Of a stretch of DNA of 6,705 bases, positions 6,094 through 6,705 are shown in pieces; positions within the stretch are counted from its first letter, which is position 1; each line of letters opens with the position of its first letter. The stretch lies in contig DAIDJX010000187.1 in assembly GCA_027451165.1 (NCBI GenBank), positions 1-6,705 on the forward strand, in the 5' to 3' direction. Made by a program: the position numbers and the translations under genes. The notes under the pieces were generated by a model. The model worked only from the letters and a program-made list of their open reading frames with translations. It made no database searches and had not been told where the DNA came from. This DNA is from Prolixibacteraceae bacterium (lineage in GTDB: Bacteria; Bacteroidota; Bacteroidia; Bacteroidales; Prolixibacteraceae).

Positions 6094-6120
6094 ACAAGTC
6101 ATGACTTGTTCCTACTGTTC
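6083..6120. repeat. 38-bp near-perfect palindrome overlapping the CoA-transferase stop codon
   Basis: Arms 6083-6101 and 6102-6120 pair at 17 of 19 positions by Watson-Crick rules. The exceptions are C6089/A6114 and G6093/T6110; each strand's RNA gains one G-U wobble from them. The core ACAAGTCATGACTTGT (6094-6109) is a perfect 16-bp palindrome. The outer arm covers the last two codons (Glu, Gln) and the TAG stop of the CoA-transferase gene. It may be a REP-like element inserted at the gene end, an mRNA-stabilising hairpin, or a competitor of the adjacent terminator. Confidence 0.8.
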
Positions 6121-6705
6121 ACCGTCCCAGATAAAATGGAAATGCGGTCCAAAGCGTTCAAACGCAGCCTTCTCCAGTTCTTCCCGGACGCTCGGATGGG
6201 CGATGGAGATAATCATTTTGGCACGGTCCTGCATGGTCCTTCCGTAGAGGTTCACCTTACCATACTCGGTTACGAGCCAGTGAATATTGGCACGGGTACT
6301 GACCACACCTGCACCGGGCATCAGGATGGGAGAAATCTTGCTGATTCCTTTGGGAGTGATTGAAGGCATCGCAATAATGGGTTTACCTTTCTCACTCAGA
6401 GAGGCGCCCCGGAGAAAGTCAATTTGTCCCCCTACCCCGGAATAATGCTTTATTCCAATGGAATCGGCGCATACCTGGCCGGTCAGATCAACCTGAAGAG
6501 CAGAATTGATCGCCGTTACTTTGGGATTTTTGGCAATAATGTTCACCCGGTTGGTATATTTCACATCCATCATAGCGACCATGGGATTGTCATCAATGAA
6601 ATCATATACATTTTTTGATCCCATCAGGAAGGTAGCCACCATTTTCCCTTTATCAATGGCTTTATTTTTACCGTTAACTACCCCGGATTCCACCAATGGC
6701 AAAAT
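6112..6705 (-). CDS. Acetyl-CoA hydrolase/4-hydroxybutyrate CoA-transferase family protein, C-terminal part
   Basis: The gene enters from the right edge and ends with TAG at 6114-6112; 197 codons are visible. No internal start is real: the frame is open to the edge and the visible part begins inside the domain, so roughly the first 230 residues of a family protein of about 430 are missing, including the region expected to hold the catalytic Glu. Visible family motifs, numbered from Pro-Leu-Val-Glu just inside the edge, are GVVNGKNKAIDKGKMVATFLMG (7-28), YDFIDDNP (33-40), INSALQVDLTGQVCADSIG (65-83), GVGGQIDFLRGAS (89-101), AMPSITPKG (111-119) and VTEYGKVNLYGRT (144-156). These enzymes move CoA between short-chain acyl-CoA and free acids in the cytoplasm. 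Beside a methylmalonyl-CoA decarboxylase operon, a propionyl-CoA:succinate or propionyl-CoA:acetate role is attractive but inferred; 4-hydroxybutyrate or butyrate use is equally compatible with the sequence. A terminator and a 179-nt gap separate it from mce. Confidence 0.92.
   Translation of the reverse strand: MLPLVESGVVNGKNKAIDKGKMVATFLMGSKNVYDFIDDNPMVAMMDVKYTNRVNIIAKNPKVTAINSALQVDLTGQVCADSIGIKHYSGVGGQIDFLRGASLSEKGKPIIAMPSITPKGISKISPILMPGAGVVSTRANIHWLVTEYGKVNLYGRTMQDRAKMIISIAHPSVREELEKAAFERFGPHFHFIWDGEQ

Noticed and set aside
5933..6111. Cobalamin or other riboswitch before mce
   Set aside because: No B12 box or other conserved riboswitch core is visible; the structured part is explained by the terminator and palindrome.
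6700..6702. TTG as start codon of the CoA-transferase
   Set aside because: The frame continues to the edge and the protein begins mid-domain, so the gene is truncated by the window rather than starting here.

Overview
The window looks like chromosomal DNA from an anaerobic, fermenting member of the Bacteroidetes/Bacteroidales or a close relative. The reasons are the type of sodium-pump decarboxylase operon, its OadG-like subunit fused to a lamin-tail domain, the scarcity of Shine-Dalgarno sequences, and a Bacteroidetes-type -7 promoter element (TAnnTTTG) before the operon. The taxonomic call is inference from these traits.

Layout. Positions 1-1251 (+) hold the C-terminal part of a large protein of unknown function, cut by the left edge. 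Its sequence style recalls the very large uncharacterised proteins found beside extracellular contractile injection (phage-tail-like) gene clusters; this rests on memory and is tentative. Positions 1249-1370 separate it from a convergent operon and are filled by three tandem 32-nt hairpin units plus a fourth hairpin of different sequence. Positions 1373-5932 (-) hold a compact five-gene operon, transcribed right to left: mce, mmdA, an oadG/mmdD-like gene, a biotin carrier gene (mmdC-like) and oadB/mmdB. A perfect 20-bp palindrome lies between the first two genes. Positions 5933-6111 are non-coding, with a candidate promoter for the operon and a terminator for the next gene. Positions 6112-6705 (-) hold the C-terminal part of an acetyl-CoA hydrolase/4-hydroxybutyrate CoA-transferase family enzyme, cut by the right edge, whose stop codon lies inside a 38-bp near-perfect palindrome.

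How the genes fit together. Methylmalonyl-CoA epimerase supplies (S)-methylmalonyl-CoA. The biotin-dependent membrane decarboxylase (carboxyltransferase, biotin carrier, small OadG-type anchor and beta ion pump) turns it into propionyl-CoA and CO2 while exporting Na+. The CoA-transferase could then move CoA from propionyl-CoA to succinate or acetate. Together this is the energy-conserving tail of the succinate-to-propionate pathway. No biotin carboxylase or methylmalonyl-CoA mutase gene is visible.

The core genes are of known families. The less ordinary items are the lamin-tail/OadG fusion, the overlapping hairpins at the CoA-transferase stop codon, the tandem hairpin array, and the unknown large protein at the left edge. 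I do not see proof of an entirely new system.
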